Source: Ornithinimicrobium sp. INDO-MA30-4 (GTDB lineage Bacteria; Actinomycetota; Actinomycetes; Actinomycetales; Dermatophilaceae). Taken from it: a DNA stretch of 64,000 nt. The stretch covers positions 682,001 through 746,000 of the forward strand of contig NZ_CP091056.1 in the NCBI RefSeq assembly GCF_021535045.1, read 5' to 3'. The notes under the pieces were generated by a model. That model was not told where the DNA came from and made no database searches. It saw only the letters and a program-made list of their open reading frames with translations. Shown here piece by piece: positions 18,831 through 31,019 of the stretch; the stretch's first letter is position 1, and the number at the start of each line of letters is the position of its first letter. Both the position numbers and the translations under genes were made by a program.

Positions 18831-19508
18831 GTGGCCATCAACAACGATTTACCAGATGCCGTCCTGTGGGACATGGATGGCACGCTGATAGACACCGAGC
18901 CCTACTGGATTGCAGAGGAGAAGTCACTGGTCGCAGACGCAGGAGGCGTGTGGACCGACGAGGACGCACATCAACTGGTCGGCAACCCACTAGCCGTCTC
19001 TGCGCAGATCTTGATCGACAACACTCCGGTCACGGGTTCAGTGGAGGCCATCGTCAATCGCTTGTTGACTCGCGTGGTGCACCGCGTAAAACACCATATG
19101 CCATGGAGGCCCGGTGCGCGCGATCTGTTAATCGAGCTTAACCGGACCGGTGTGCCCTGTGCGCTGGTCACTATGTCGTACACCGAATTAGCGGAAATCT
19201 TGATTGAGGAACTCCCACCGGGCACATTCTCTGCCGTCATCACTGGTGACATCGTCGCCAATGGCAAACCACACCCAGAGCCCTATCTCACCGCGGTAGC
19301 CGCATTAGAGGTTCGGCCCGAAAACTGTATAGCTATTGAGGATTCGCCGACTGGTACTAAGTCAGCTGTGGCTGCAGGGGTGCCCACTATCGCAGTGCCG
19401 CACACCGTGCCCGTCCCGTACATCACCGGGTCAGTGCAGGTGGACTCACTGCTCGGGGTGAGTGCCGCTGACTTGAATCAACTGGTTTCGACGGCCGCTT
19501 CCACCTGA
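18831..19508 (+). CDS. HAD superfamily hydrolase (beta-phosphoglucomutase-like)
   Basis: 225 residues, intact, GTG start. The nucleophile motif DAVLWDMDGTLIDTEP (~residue 11) identifies the class; motif II VTMSYTELAE, the lysine in IVANGKPHPEPYLTA and the acidic motif IAIEDSPTGTKSAVAAG follow in order, with a C1-type cap. It probably dephosphorylates a small sugar or nucleotide phosphate. Divergent from PAC2, 65 bases away; its 3' end overlaps the RecB-like gene by 31 bases on the other strand. Confidence 0.92.
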   Translation: MAINNDLPDAVLWDMDGTLIDTEPYWIAEEKSLVADAGGVWTDEDAHQLVGNPLAVSAQILIDNTPVTGSVEAIVNRLLTRVVHRVKHHMPWRPGARDLLIELNRTGVPCALVTMSYTELAEILIEELPPGTFSAVITGDIVANGKPHPEPYLTAVAALEVRPENCIAIEDSPTGTKSAVAAGVPTIAVPHTVPVPYITGSVQVDSLLGVSAADLNQLVSTAAST

Positions 19509-20372
19509 GTCGGTGCCGCCTCGGGTTGTTGCGCACCATCAGCAGTCGCGCGACGTGATGGTGGGTTAAGGGCACGTTCAAGCGCATCATCGGGTAACGG
19601 TGGGGGAGTGCCGCCGAACTCCGGACAGACATCTTGGTGGTGGCAAAACGAACACAATCGTGATTTTTGGGGCGCCAGTCGCCATTGCGGGCTGCCACTT
19701 CAATGGCTGCCCAGAGCGCCTGCATCTTGCGCTCGGTGGCCACTAACTCGGCTTCAACTGGCTCGTACCGCAAGATCTGCGCGTCCTTGAGATAAACCAG
19801 TTGCAGCATGGTTGGAATCACACCACGGGTGCGCCACAACACCAGGGCATAGAACTTCATTTGGAAGAGGGCCTTGCCCTCGAAGAGCTCCGACGGAGAC
19901 CTGCCCGTCTTGTAATCGACAACGCGCAACCGACCATCAGGTGCGACGTCCAAACGGTCAACGTAGCCACGCAAGGTCAGGCCCTCCACTGCGCCTCCAC
20001 GTAAAGCTCGCGTTCGGCGGGCTCAAGAAACTGGGGGTTTTCTAAGGTGAACCAACGCTGCACCAAATCGCCGGCGTCGGCCAGCCACTTGGTCAGGTCG
20101 GGGACCCCCTCACCCCCGTCACATAGGGCTGCAAACTCTGGCTCCTGCTCGACGAGCTGATCCCATTGCTCGGGCAACAAGCCGATGGTGGCTTCAGGGG
20201 TGCGCTGTTCGGCTGGCAAATCGAAGATGCGCTCGAGGGCTGCGTGGACCAGCGTGCCCCTGGCAGCAGCCGGGCTGGCCGGCTCAGGCAACTTGTCGAT
20301 GACGCGGTAGCGATAGAGCAGCGGGCACTGCATGAAGTCCGATGCCCGGCTGGGAGAAAGTGCTGCGCTCAT
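19478..20372 (-). CDS. RecB-family PD-(D/E)XK exonuclease, Fe-S cluster type
   Basis: About 298 residues. N-terminus ALSPSRASDFMQCPLLYRYR, then ARGTLVHAALERIF, the nuclease core YVDRLDVAPDGRLRVVDYKTG (catalytic D and DYK) and QMKFYALVL.R. After repair of an A-run near 19661 (five A should be six), the C-terminus reads CSFCHHQDVCPEFGG, a C-x2-C-x5-C cluster that together with the N-terminal Cys of MQCP resembles the AddB/RecB iron-sulfur staple. A second break at 19975-19980 joins LYVEAQ to VEGLTLRGYVD. ATG at 20370-20372 matches the family start. Likely DNA end-processing nuclease; partners unknown. Confidence 0.86.
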
Positions 20373-20424
20373 GAGGATCACTGTAGGCATGAGGACTGAC
20401 AGACCGGCCACGTATGGTGATGGC

Positions 20425-22587
<2,163 letters not shown>

Positions 22588-22595
<8 letters not shown>

Positions 22596-24205
22596 GGCTC
22601 GAGAGCGTCACCTAGAGCAACAAGTGAAGGCGCTAAATACCCGCCTACATGAGGCCAGCGCGAGCAATCAAAAGCTGACCGACACGCTGCAGCAAGCGAG
22701 GTCGAAAATCGTCTCATTGCGCGAGGACTTGGAGGCTCTGGGCACCCCACCGCTCAGCTTCGGTGTCGTCCTTGAGTCGAGCGACGCAAAACTTGTCGAT
22801 GTTTTGTTCGCAGGACGCAAGGTCCGGGTGCAGTGCAGCTCAGAGATTGATCGCACCGACTTGTCGCCGGGCCGCGAGGTCTTGCTTAACGAAGCCCAAG
22901 CCATCGTTGCCATTGGCAACTTTGAGACGGTCGGCGACATTGTGGTTGTCAAGGAAGCCCTCGACGTCGGGCGCCTCCTCGTCATGGTGCGCGGCGAGGA
23001 GGAGCGCGTCGTCCGCACGGCCGGTCCGCTTCTCGATCTGACTATTCGCCCTGGCGACATGCTGTTGCTCGATAGCAAGAGTGGATTCGCCACTGAACGC
23101 ATCGCCGCCCCCGAGGTCTCCGATCTGGTCCTTGAGACTGTGCCTGACATCGACTACTCCGACATTGGCGGATTAGGCCCGCAAATCGCCCAAATCCACG
23201 ATGCGATTGAGTTGCCCTTTTGCACCGCAAGTTGTTTGCGGAGCATCAACTCACACCACCCCAGGGCGTCCTGCTGTATGGCCCCCCTGGATGCGGCAAG
23301 ACGCTGATCGCCAAGGCTGTTGCTGCTTCGCTCGCTCGCCAGGCTGCGCAGCGATCAGGTCAGGAGACACCGCAGAGTTTCTTTCTGAACATTAAGGGAC
23401 CCGAACTGCTGAACAAGTATGTGGGTGAGACTGAGCGCCACATCCGCCTGGTCTTCCAACGGGCCAGGGACACCGCCACCGCCGGTTACCCGGTGATTGT
23501 CTTCTTTGACGAGATGGAATCGCTATTTCGCACCAGGGGATCAGGCGTCTCCTCGGACGTCGAGACCACGATCGTGCCGCAGTTGCTCGCCGAAATCGAT
23601 GGCGTTGAGCAACTCGACAATGTGATCATCATTGGTGCCTCTAACCGCGAAGACATGATCGACCCCGCCATCCTGCGACCCGGTCGATTGGACCTCAAAA
23701 TCAAGATCGAGCGACCGGATGCCAGTGGTGCCCGAGAGATCTTTAGTAAATATCTGACCGATGAAGTCCCGGTTCACGATGACGACTTGGCGGAGCACGA
23801 CGGCGATTTGGCCAGCACGTTGTCCGGGATGATCGCCGCTGTCGTGGAGCGGATGTATGCGCCGTTGGAGCAGAATCGTTTTCTTGAGGTCACGTATGCG
23901 AGTGGGCGCAGTGAAGTGCTCTATTTCGCCGACTTCGCCTCAGGCGCGATGATCCGCAACATCGTCGACCGTGCCAAAAGATCGCGATCAAAGCGTATCT
24001 AGATGGCGAAAAACGCGGCCTGCGGGTTCAACACCTCATCAGTGCGTGTGAAGCTGAGTTCAGGGAAAACGAAGATCTGCCCAACACGGCTAACCCGGAC
24101 GATTGGGCGCGCGTGTCCGGGCGCCGCCAGGAGCGGATTGCTTATCTGCGACCGCTCTCGGGTGCGCATGCACAGACCCTCACGCTGTCGGACGAAGGTA
24201 ACTAG
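22588..24205 (+). CDS. arc: AAA ATPase forming ring-shaped complexes (ARC/Mpa)
   Basis: Hexameric unfoldase that recognises Pup, ~539 residues. N-terminal coiled coil (residues 1-50), double OB region ([20 protein letters not shown]), then AAA: Walker [15 protein letters not shown], Walker [13 protein letters not shown], sensor region [16 protein letters not shown], arginine finger RPGRLD. Breaks: T-run at 23218-23221 (restoring [12 protein letters not shown]) and near 23985 (restoring [14 protein letters not shown]). The reconstructed end is [14 protein letters not shown]. It lacks the C-terminal GQYL that docks Mpa onto the 20S proteasome. DUF3054 and an MFS gene separate it from dop. Confidence 0.92.
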
Positions 24206-24581
24206 CAGCGAGGTGCGAGAGGGCGAAGCCCGCGGTCAAGGTCAGAGTTGCGACCGCAACGAAGGCTAGCGCCGCTCCATCGCCAGTCAGCAACCGCAGA
24301 ATCATGCCCACTGCAACGGTTGGCAGCGCCAAGCCAATAGCCTGCTGCCACCACGTTCGGACCGAGAGACTTCCGCGAACGACGCCTAGCCATCCCGCCA
24401 GCGCTAGTCCGATCAGGAATGGCCAAGCAGTGTCGGCGATCCCCAGAATGCTCAGACCTTCGGCGTGATTGCTCCGACCAGCCGCCGCGAAGGCGATCAC
24501 CACCACGGCATCGACCCCGAGGCCGGTGAGCACGGAGCGCGCGAGGGAGGGTGTTGTAAGCATGGACGTATTCTCATGCAT
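24180..24581 (-). CDS. DUF3054 membrane protein
   Basis: Intact 133-residue integral membrane protein with four hydrophobic helices ([69 protein letters not shown]). Actinobacterial DUF3054 family, function unknown. The 3' end overlaps ARC by 26 bases on the opposite strand; its 5' end diverges from the MFS fusion gene across 73 bases. It interrupts the usual ARC-dop spacing. Confidence 0.85.
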   Translation of the reverse strand: MHENTSMLTTPSLARSVLTGLGVDAVVVIAFAAAGRSNHAEGLSILGIADTAWPFLIGLALAGWLGVVRGSLSVRTWWQQAIGLALPTVAVGMILRLLTGDGAALAFVAVATLTLTAGFALSHLAASYLRPTA

Positions 24582-24654
24582 GCCGCGAGGCTGAGCCCGA
24601 TCGGTTCACTACAGTGCTGAGGTGAGTCCCCACTTTTGAGTTATAGGAGCATTC

Positions 24655-26688
24655 GTGAGCGCTAACCCGCCGCAGACCGACGTCTTAAGCGAGCCAGCAT
24701 CACACGAGATGTCCATGACCTCGGTGCGACTCATCATCACCGTGCTGGCGCTATGCGGCACGCTCGTTTCATTGCAGCAGACATTAGTGCTGCCACTGCT
24801 TCCGGAGTTTCCGCGGATTCTCAACACCACGACCGAGAACGCTTCGTGGTTGGTCACCGTCACGTTGCTGACATCCGCGGTCGGGACGCCCATCGTTTCC
24901 CGGCTAGCCGACATGTACGGCAAAAAGCTGATGATGATTTTTTGCCTTGTCTGCGTGATCCTCGGCGCGCTGATGGCTTTGGTCTCAAGCACCCTGCCCT
25001 GGGTGATTGCCGGTCGCGGACTCGCAGGTATCGGGACTTGCCTGGTGCCAGTCGGTATTTCCATCATGCGTGACCAGTTGCCTGCCGAGAAGGTCGGTCA
25101 AGGCGTTGCCTTGATGAGCGCCACACTGGGTATCGGGGGAGCTATCGGGATTCCCTTGGCTGGCGTCATCTCCGAGCAATGGGACTGGCACGCGTTATTT
25201 TTGGTCAGCGGAGCCTTTGCCGTCGTCATGCTGATCCTCGTCGTGATGATCGTGCCGGAATCGCAGGTGCGGACCAAGGGACGATTCGACTACATCGGCG
25301 CCGTCCTCCTGTCGGCAGTCTTGACGAGTTTTTTGCTGGCTATCTCCAAGGCTGGCGCCTGGGGCTGGGACGACGCCCGCACGATCACCCTCATCCTGGT
25401 CGCCGGCGCGATCTTGGCGGCCTGGGTGCCCTGGGAGCTTCACTCGGGACAGCCACTGGTCGATATTCGCACCGCAACACGACGCACCGTGTTGCTGACA
25501 AACTCTGCGTCCGTGCTCATCGGGTTCGCGATGTTCAGCAACTTCTTAACCAGCGCGCAACAGGTGCAAATGCCGATCGCCACCGGCTACGGCTTCAACC
25601 TCAGTGTCATTGAAACAGGCCTGGTGATGCTGCCCGCAGGACTGGCCATGGTGGCCATGTCGCCGGTGGCTGCCGGCCTCATCTCCCGCTTCGGCGCGCG
25701 CAGCGTCTTGATGGCCGGACCGCTGATCATGGCCGTTGGTTTCATCCTGCGCACGTTCCTCACCGGCTCGGTCGCCGAAGTGATGATCGCCGCTGGCATC
25801 ACGTCGATCGGCACGGCGATGTCGTTCGCCGCGATGCCAGCGCTGATTATTCGCTCGGTGCCGATCACTGAAACTGCGTCTGCCAACGGCCTCAACACTC
25901 TGCTGCGGGCCCTAGGCACCGCCACGGCTAGCGCCGTCGTCGCTGCCGTCTTCTCGAGCCTGACCGTCACCGTTGGTCAGGCCGTCGTGCCGTCCTTCAC
26001 CGCATACCAGGTGGTGTTCTATGCCGGTGCCGCGGCCGCTATTGGTGGAGCTGGCATCGCCGCCTTCATCCGGCGCCCAGTCGCGGCGGCCGCTGGCCAG
26101 GTCAGCGACAAGCCGGGGGACCGCCATCAAATGAAGGCGGAGGGCACCCATAGCGAGTGGATTATCACCGGGCGCATCGTTGATGACAACGAGCAGCCGA
26201 TGAAGCAGGCGGTCGTGACCGTTCTGCACCCCGACGGTCGCCACCTGGACTGGAGCCGCACCGATGCCAGTGGCCGTTACGCCGTGGCGCTCCCTCAGGC
26301 GGGCACCTACCTGATGATTGCCTCGGCCGACGGCTGGGGGCCAATGTCTGGGCTGGTGGAGTTGGGCGACGGCGACTTTGACGTGATTAAAATGAACCGA
26401 CGCCTGCGGCTGATGGGTTGGGTGACCGATGATGGCGCACCGTTCGGTGACGTATTGGTGTCGCTCATCCAGCACTCGGGCGACTACGCGGCGACCACCA
26501 CCGCAGACACCGATGGCTACTACGACATTGGCCTTCCGCCGCCTGGCCGCTACGTGCTGACCGTGGTGCACGCCGCCAGTGGTCGCACTAAGTCCCGAGC
26601 GGTGCATGTTGGCTCGATGTCGGCCACGGTAGACATCGACCTCACGACTGGGGTGCCAGCGCAACTGCGCAAAATGGCGCGTTCATAG
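24655..26688 (+). CDS. DHA2-type MFS transporter fused to two carboxypeptidase-regulatory-like domains
   Basis: 677 residues, intact, GTG start with AGGAG 6 bases upstream. Residues ~20-485 are a 14-helix EmrB/QacA-type MFS pump: ADMYGKKLMMIFCL is the A-like loop, and RGLAGIGTCLVPVGISIMRD and ATLGIGGAIGIPLAG match motifs B and C. Residues ~501-585 and ~588-670 are two beta-sandwich repeats (GRIVDDNEQPMKQAVVTVLH and WVTDDGAPFGDVLVSLIQ, each ending in a DASGRYAVALP- or DTDGYYDIGLP-type strand), the CarboxypepD_reg/transthyretin-like pattern. These would sit on one membrane face and may bind substrate or partners. 17 bases before dop. A multidrug or cell-envelope export role is inferred. Confidence 0.88.
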   Translation: MSANPPQTDVLSEPASHEMSMTSVRLIITVLALCGTLVSLQQTLVLPLLPEFPRILNTTTENASWLVTVTLLTSAVGTPIVSRLADMYGKKLMMIFCLVCVILGALMALVSSTLPWVIAGRGLAGIGTCLVPVGISIMRDQLPAEKVGQGVALMSATLGIGGAIGIPLAGVISEQWDWHALFLVSGAFAVVMLILVVMIVPESQVRTKGRFDYIGAVLLSAVLTSFLLAISKAGAWGWDDARTITLILVAGAILAAWVPWELHSGQPLVDIRTATRRTVLLTNSASVLIGFAMFSNFLTSAQQVQMPIATGYGFNLSVIETGLVMLPAGLAMVAMSPVAAGLISRFGARSVLMAGPLIMAVGFILRTFLTGSVAEVMIAAGITSIGTAMSFAAMPALIIRSVPITETASANGLNTLLRALGTATASAVVAAVFSSLTVTVGQAVVPSFTAYQVVFYAGAAAAIGGAGIAAFIRRPVAAAAGQVSDKPGDRHQMKAEGTHSEWIITGRIVDDNEQPMKQAVVTVLHPDGRHLDWSRTDASGRYAVALPQAGTYLMIASADGWGPMSGLVELGDGDFDVIKMNRRLRLMGWVTDDGAPFGDVLVSLIQHSGDYAATTTADTDGYYDIGLPPPGRYVLTVVHAASGRTKSRAVHVGSMSATVDIDLTTGVPAQLRKMARS

Positions 26689-26704
26689 CGCCTAGGGTTG
26701 CCCC

Positions 26705-28217
26705 ATGACAGTGCGCAGAGTGATGGGGATCGAAACCGAGTATGGCGTCGCGCTGCCTGGTCAGCCCGCCGCCGACCCCATCATGTGGTCCGGACGGGTC
26801 GTCCAAGGCTATGTGCGCTCCGCAGCCACCAATGCAGCCTTGCCACTCCCTCTGGCTGGGACTACGCCGACGAAACACCTTTGCGCGATGCCCGCGGATT
26901 CTCGATGGCCAGGGCCTTGGCGGACGTCAGCCAACTCACTGATGTTGATGACCCGATGATCGCCAACAGCGTGCTGTCGAACGGCGCAAGGCTGTATGTC
27001 GACCACGCCCACCCCGAGTACTCCTCGCCAGAAGTGATGTCCCCGCTGGACGCGGTGCGGTGGGATCGAGCCGGTGAATTGGTGATGCGCCAAGCCGCCG
27101 ATCATTGGGCACAGTCGGGTGAGCCAGTGCGCTTGTACAAGAACAACGTGGATGGCAAAGGCGCCTCCTATGGCACGCACGACAATTACCTCGTCCCGCG
27201 GTCGGTGCCGTTCGCTGATCTGATCAGTGGGCTTTTACCCTTTTGATTGCGCGCCCAGCGATCTGCGGTGCCGGCCGGGTGGGGCTGGGCGTGGCCTCGC
27301 AAGGCGCGGGTTTCCAAATCAGTGCTCGAGCCGACTACATCGAAGCCGAAGTCGGGCTTGAGACAACCCTCAAGCGCCCGATCGTCAACACCCGCGACGA
27401 GCCACACGCCAGCCCATCGGTGCATCGCCGCCTGCACCTGATCACCGGGGACGCGACCTGTGCAGATGTTGGCACGTTGCTGAAGGTGGGCAGCACGAGC
27501 GCGGTGTTGCGGTTGATTGAGTCTGGTCGCCATCCTCGGATCGAACTCATCGATCCTGTCGCTGGGGCACGGACGTTGTCACGAGATCCGTCGTTCACTG
27601 CGACCGTGCTCTCAACCGACGGTAGGCGCTGGAGTGCCCTCGACATCTTGGAGGCTTACCTCGTGGCCTGCCGGGAAGCCGTTGCCGATGAGGCGCCTGG
27701 GTGGATTGCTGACGGCGACACTCAGCTGGTGCTGGATCGCTGGCAGTCGGTGCTCGATCGCTTGCGGGTTGACCCCTCCCAACTGGGTGCTCAGTTGGAT
27801 TGGGTTGCCAAATGGAACCTGCTGCGCGGTTTTAAAGAGCGTGATGGCCTGAGTTGGGATGACCCACGTTTGCAACTCATCGACATTCAATACTCCGATG
27901 TCGACCTATCTCGTGGCCTGGCGGCCAAGCTGCGTGCTGCCGGCAGACTTGAATCGTTGGTGAGCGACGAGGCCGTCAGAGCTGCCATGGTGACCCCGCC
28001 ATCAGATACCCGGGCGTGGTTTCGAGGCGCGTGCGTAGCCCGCTATGGGTCTGATGTGAAGGCTGCATCGTGGGATTCCGTAGTGCTGCTGGACCGTCAT
28101 TCGCGCCCGCAACGGGTAGGGATGCCCGAGCCGGAGGGTGGCACCGAGAGCATCTGGGCCGCCCGTGTCACCACCAGCACCACGTCCGGTGACCTGCTAG
28201 AGCATCTGTCAGACTAA
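26705..28217 (+). CDS. dop: Pup deamidase/depupylase Dop
   Basis: Converts the C-terminal glutamine of Pup to glutamate and removes Pup from substrates; glutamine-synthetase-like fold, ~504 residues. N-terminus [18 protein letters not shown] holds the ATP/Mg glutamate; later [30 protein letters not shown] and [14 protein letters not shown] are conserved with PafA. Breaks near 26845 (one C missing; restores [19 protein letters not shown]) and at 27240-27243 (one T missing; restores [20 protein letters not shown]). The ~30-residue insertion that distinguishes Dop from PafA lies in the N-terminal third. Followed 4 bases later by pup. Confidence 0.93.
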
Positions 28218-28221
28218 AGGT

Positions 28222-28411
28222 ATGTCTGGACAAGAGCAGCAGCGACGCAACACTCCCGAGCCTGAGGAGCCCACACCCCGGCCCCCGCACCGGTGGCATC
28301 GGAGGCCAAGAAGGACGCTGAACTCGACTCATTCTTGGACGAGATCGATGGTGTCCTCGAGACGAACGCCCAAGAGTTTGTGCACGGATTTGTGCAAAAG
28401 GCGGCCAATAA
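28222..28411 (+). CDS. pup: Prokaryotic ubiquitin-like protein Pup
   Basis: Intrinsically disordered modifier, 63 residues after repair. Start MSGQEQQRRNTPEPEEP. One base is missing in the C-rich stretch near 28275, after which the chain reads VASEAKKDAELDSFLDEIDG and VLETNAQEFVHGFVQK, the helix bound by ARC/Mpa. A second missing base, in AAAAGGCGG at 28397-28404, hides the true end: with one more G it reads KGGQ and stops at TAA 28409-28411. Without repair the frame runs to an implausible KPTGAA. The GGQ end means Dop must deamidate it before ligation. Located between dop and pafA, with no proteasome genes. Confidence 0.92.
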
Positions 28412-28445
28412 CCTCAAGCCAACCGGCGCCGCCTAGGGTGGTGAC

Positions 28446-29849
28446 ATGGATCGACGTGTGTATGGCATTGAGACTGAGTTTGGGGTCACCTGCGCCTTCA
28501 CCGGGGACAAGCGGCTTTCCTCAGACGAAGTGGCTCGTTACCTGTTTCGCAAGGTTGTGACCTGGGGGCGTTCGAGCAATGTGTTCTTAGGTAACGGCGC
28601 CCGGCTCTACTTGGACGTCGGCTCCCACCCGGAGTACGCCACCGCAGAGTGCGACTCAGTCGACGACTTGATCGCGCAGGAAAAGGCGGGGGAGTTGATC
28701 GTTCACGACCTGGCCCTCGACGCTGAGCGTCGGATGGCCAACGAGGGCATTGAAGCCCGCGTCTACGTGCTCAAAAACAATGTTGACTCTCGGGGCAACT
28801 CCTATGGGTCGCACGAGAATTACTTAGTGCGACGTGCTGCTCCGCTCAGCCGAATCACCGACAGTTTGATCCCGTTCTTGATCACCCGCCAGTTGCTCAC
28901 GGGGGCAGGTCACCTGCAAGTCACGGGTGAGCGCGCGACATACCAACTCAGCCAGCGCGCCGACCACATGTGGGAGGGTCTTAGCTCTTCAACGACCCGG
29001 TCGCGACCAATCATCAACACACGGGATGAGCCGCACGCGGACGCTGAGCAGTTCCGCCGCTTGCACGTCATCGTGGGGGACTCCACGATGAGCGAAACGA
29101 CCACGAGATTGCGCGTGCTCACCACCGGGCTGTTGCTCGCCGCCATCGAAGCGGGCACGCCCATGGGCGATCTGAGCATCGCTGACCCGGTGCGCGCTAT
29201 CCGGGCCGTTAGCCGCGACAAAACCGGGACTAAGCCGATCAAACTGGCAACAGGTCGCACGATGAGCGCACTCGAAATGCAGTACGCGTTCCTCGCCAAG
29301 GCCAGGAGCTTTGCCGAATCGTCTGGCCTGATTGAGCATGAAACCTATTCGTGGGCGCTGGAGTTGTGGGAGCGCGGGCTGCATGCAGTGGAAAGCGAGC
29401 AGTGGGGCCTCATCGACACCGAGATCGAATGGGCGATGAAGTGGCGGATGATGGAGCGCTATGCCGCCAAGTTCAGTCTGGGGATGGCAGATCCACGGAT
29501 GCAGCAAATCGACATGGCCTGGCATGACATTCACCCCGACCGTGGGCTGTACAACCTACTGGCCAAGCGAGGGAATGTGGCTCGCATCGTTACCGACGCG
29601 GATGCCAAGAAGGCCATGGTGACCCCGCCGCAGACCACTCGCGCCAAAATGCGTGGCGAGTTCATCCAGGCAGCGCATCAATATGGCCGCGACTACAGCG
29701 TGGACTGGGTCCACCTCAAACTCAACGACGTCCCAGCCACCACAGTGATGTGTCGTGACCCACTAGTTGCCCGCGATGAACGGGTAGACCGGCTGCTAGC
29801 AGGCATTCGCGCTGGCACTCCCAGCCAAGATTCAGTCGCAGCGTTGTAG
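28446..29849 (+). CDS. pafA: Pup--protein ligase PafA
   Basis: Intact 467-residue ligase that joins the C-terminal glutamate of Pup to substrate lysines. N-terminal [17 protein letters not shown] supplies the Mg/ATP glutamate; [41 protein letters not shown] and [20 protein letters not shown] match the glutamine-synthetase-like core, and [17 protein letters not shown] the C-terminal domain. It starts 34 bases after pup, leaving no room for prcB and prcA. The two FKBP genes downstream are the usual next neighbours. Confidence 0.96.
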   Translation: MDRRVYGIETEFGVTCAFTGDKRLSSDEVARYLFRKVVTWGRSSNVFLGNGARLYLDVGSHPEYATAECDSVDDLIAQEKAGELIVHDLALDAERRMANEGIEARVYVLKNNVDSRGNSYGSHENYLVRRAAPLSRITDSLIPFLITRQLLTGAGHLQVTGERATYQLSQRADHMWEGLSSSTTRSRPIINTRDEPHADAEQFRRLHVIVGDSTMSETTTRLRVLTTGLLLAAIEAGTPMGDLSIADPVRAIRAVSRDKTGTKPIKLATGRTMSALEMQYAFLAKARSFAESSGLIEHETYSWALELWERGLHAVESEQWGLIDTEIEWAMKWRMMERYAAKFSLGMADPRMQQIDMAWHDIHPDRGLYNLLAKRGNVARIVTDADAKKAMVTPPQTTRAKMRGEFIQAAHQYGRDYSVDWVHLKLNDVPATTVMCRDPLVARDERVDRLLAGIRAGTPSQDSVAAL

Positions 29850-29887
29850 GGTTGGGGCGAATCCATTCGCTAAGAGAAGGAATGCGC

Positions 29888-30928
29888 GTGCGCTCTCCCG
29901 CTCAAGCTGCTTGCTCTTGCAGCCGCTCCCATTATTTTGTTGTCCGCGTGCTCGAGCGACGGTGGCGATGACGCAGCTGCAACGTCAGCGCCCGACAACG
30001 CTGCCGCTACCTCGGCTGGCCCAGATAGTGCTTCGAGCACTGCCGCAGCCAGCACTGACATCGCAGATGTTGACGTCGATGTCGCCGACGAGGATGGCGT
30101 GTCAGTCCCGAGCCTGACCTTGGGTGGCGACACCTTCGCCGACGGCGCCGTGCCGTTCAGCCTGGAAGCCACCGAGACCAAAGAGGTCGACGAGGGCGAC
30201 GGCAACACTGTCGAAGCAGGCGAAGAGGTCACGGTCAAGTACCTCGCCGTCAACGGCACCACCGGCGAAGAGCTGCTGAGCACCTTCCCGACTGAGGAAA
30301 GCGTCGTGATGGACACCTCCTCGGAGCTGCTGCTTCCCGCATTTGCTGAGACGCTGGTCGGCCAGAAGGCTGGCTCTTCCTACATTTTGGGCATGCCGCC
30401 CGCCGACGGTTTCGGTGAGGCTGGCAACGCGAACTTGGGCATTAACCCAGGTGACACCGTCCTCTTCTACGTCGAGGTCATCAGCTCGGCTACCCCGCTG
30501 AGCCAGGCCGAGGGCGAAGAAGTTGAGCCGAAAGATGGCTTGCCCACGGTCGAAGCAGACGGCACGTCGCCCGCCACCATCACCATCCCGGATGACCTGG
30601 ATGCACCAGATGAGCTAGTTGTCGAGCAGCTCATCAAGGGTGAGCGCGCTGAGGTTGAGGCCGGACAAACTGTCTCGGTCCACTACACCGGTGTGAAGTT
30701 CAGCGACGGTGAGCTATTTGACTCCTCGCTCACTTCTGGCACCCCTTCTCAACGGTCATTGGCGCAGGCCAGGTCATTGAAGGCTGGGATGAAGGCCTGG
30801 TTGGACAGCCCGTCGGATCCCGTGTGCTGATGATCATCCCGCCGGAGCTGGCTTATGGCGCAGCGGATGGCAACGAACTGCAAGAAGAGACATTGGTCTT
30901 TGTCGTCGACATCCTGTCGGCCAGCTGA
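29888..30928 (+). CDS. Lipoprotein with tandem FKBP-type peptidyl-prolyl isomerase domains
   Basis: Exported lipoprotein of ~347 residues. After repair of a one-base gap near 29905 the signal peptide reads RSPLKLLALAAAPIILLSAC, with lipobox LSAC and cleavage before Cys. A low-complexity Ala/Ser/Asp linker follows. Residues ~90-190 form a first FKBP-like domain (VTVKYLAVNGTTGEELLSTF), divergent at active-site positions, and ~245-346 a canonical FKBP (VSVHYTGVKFSDGELFDSS, then VIEGWDEGLVGQPVGSRVL). A second break near 30750 joins SGTPFSTVIGAGQ. GTG at 29888 fits the AGAAGGA site better than ATG 29882. Probably folds secreted proteins. Confidence 0.88.
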
Positions 30929-30942
30929 CTCAATGCACTGAA

Positions 30943-30977
30943 GGACGAGGTCGCACCGGATTGGTGTGGCCTCGTCC
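30943..30977 (+). terminator. Terminator between the two FKBP genes
   Basis: GGACGAGGTCGCACC pairs with GGTGTGGCCTCGTCC over 15 positions with one wobble and one mismatch, leaving a short loop, followed by GTCTTTA. It lies 15 bases after the lipoprotein stop and 43 bases before the next gene. Confidence 0.7.
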
Positions 30978-31019
30978 GTCTTTATCCCGGCCCAATCCCA
31001 CCAGAGAAAGGTTGCTTTC

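Noticed and set aside
25912-26664. Long open frame on the minus strand (~250 codons) opposite the MFS fusion gene
   Set aside because: It is antisense to a fully conserved transporter and has the His/Arg-rich composition typical of high-GC shadow frames.
28411-28446. Search for prcB/prcA remnants between pup and pafA
   Set aside because: Only 34 bases separate the genes and no coding fragment fits.
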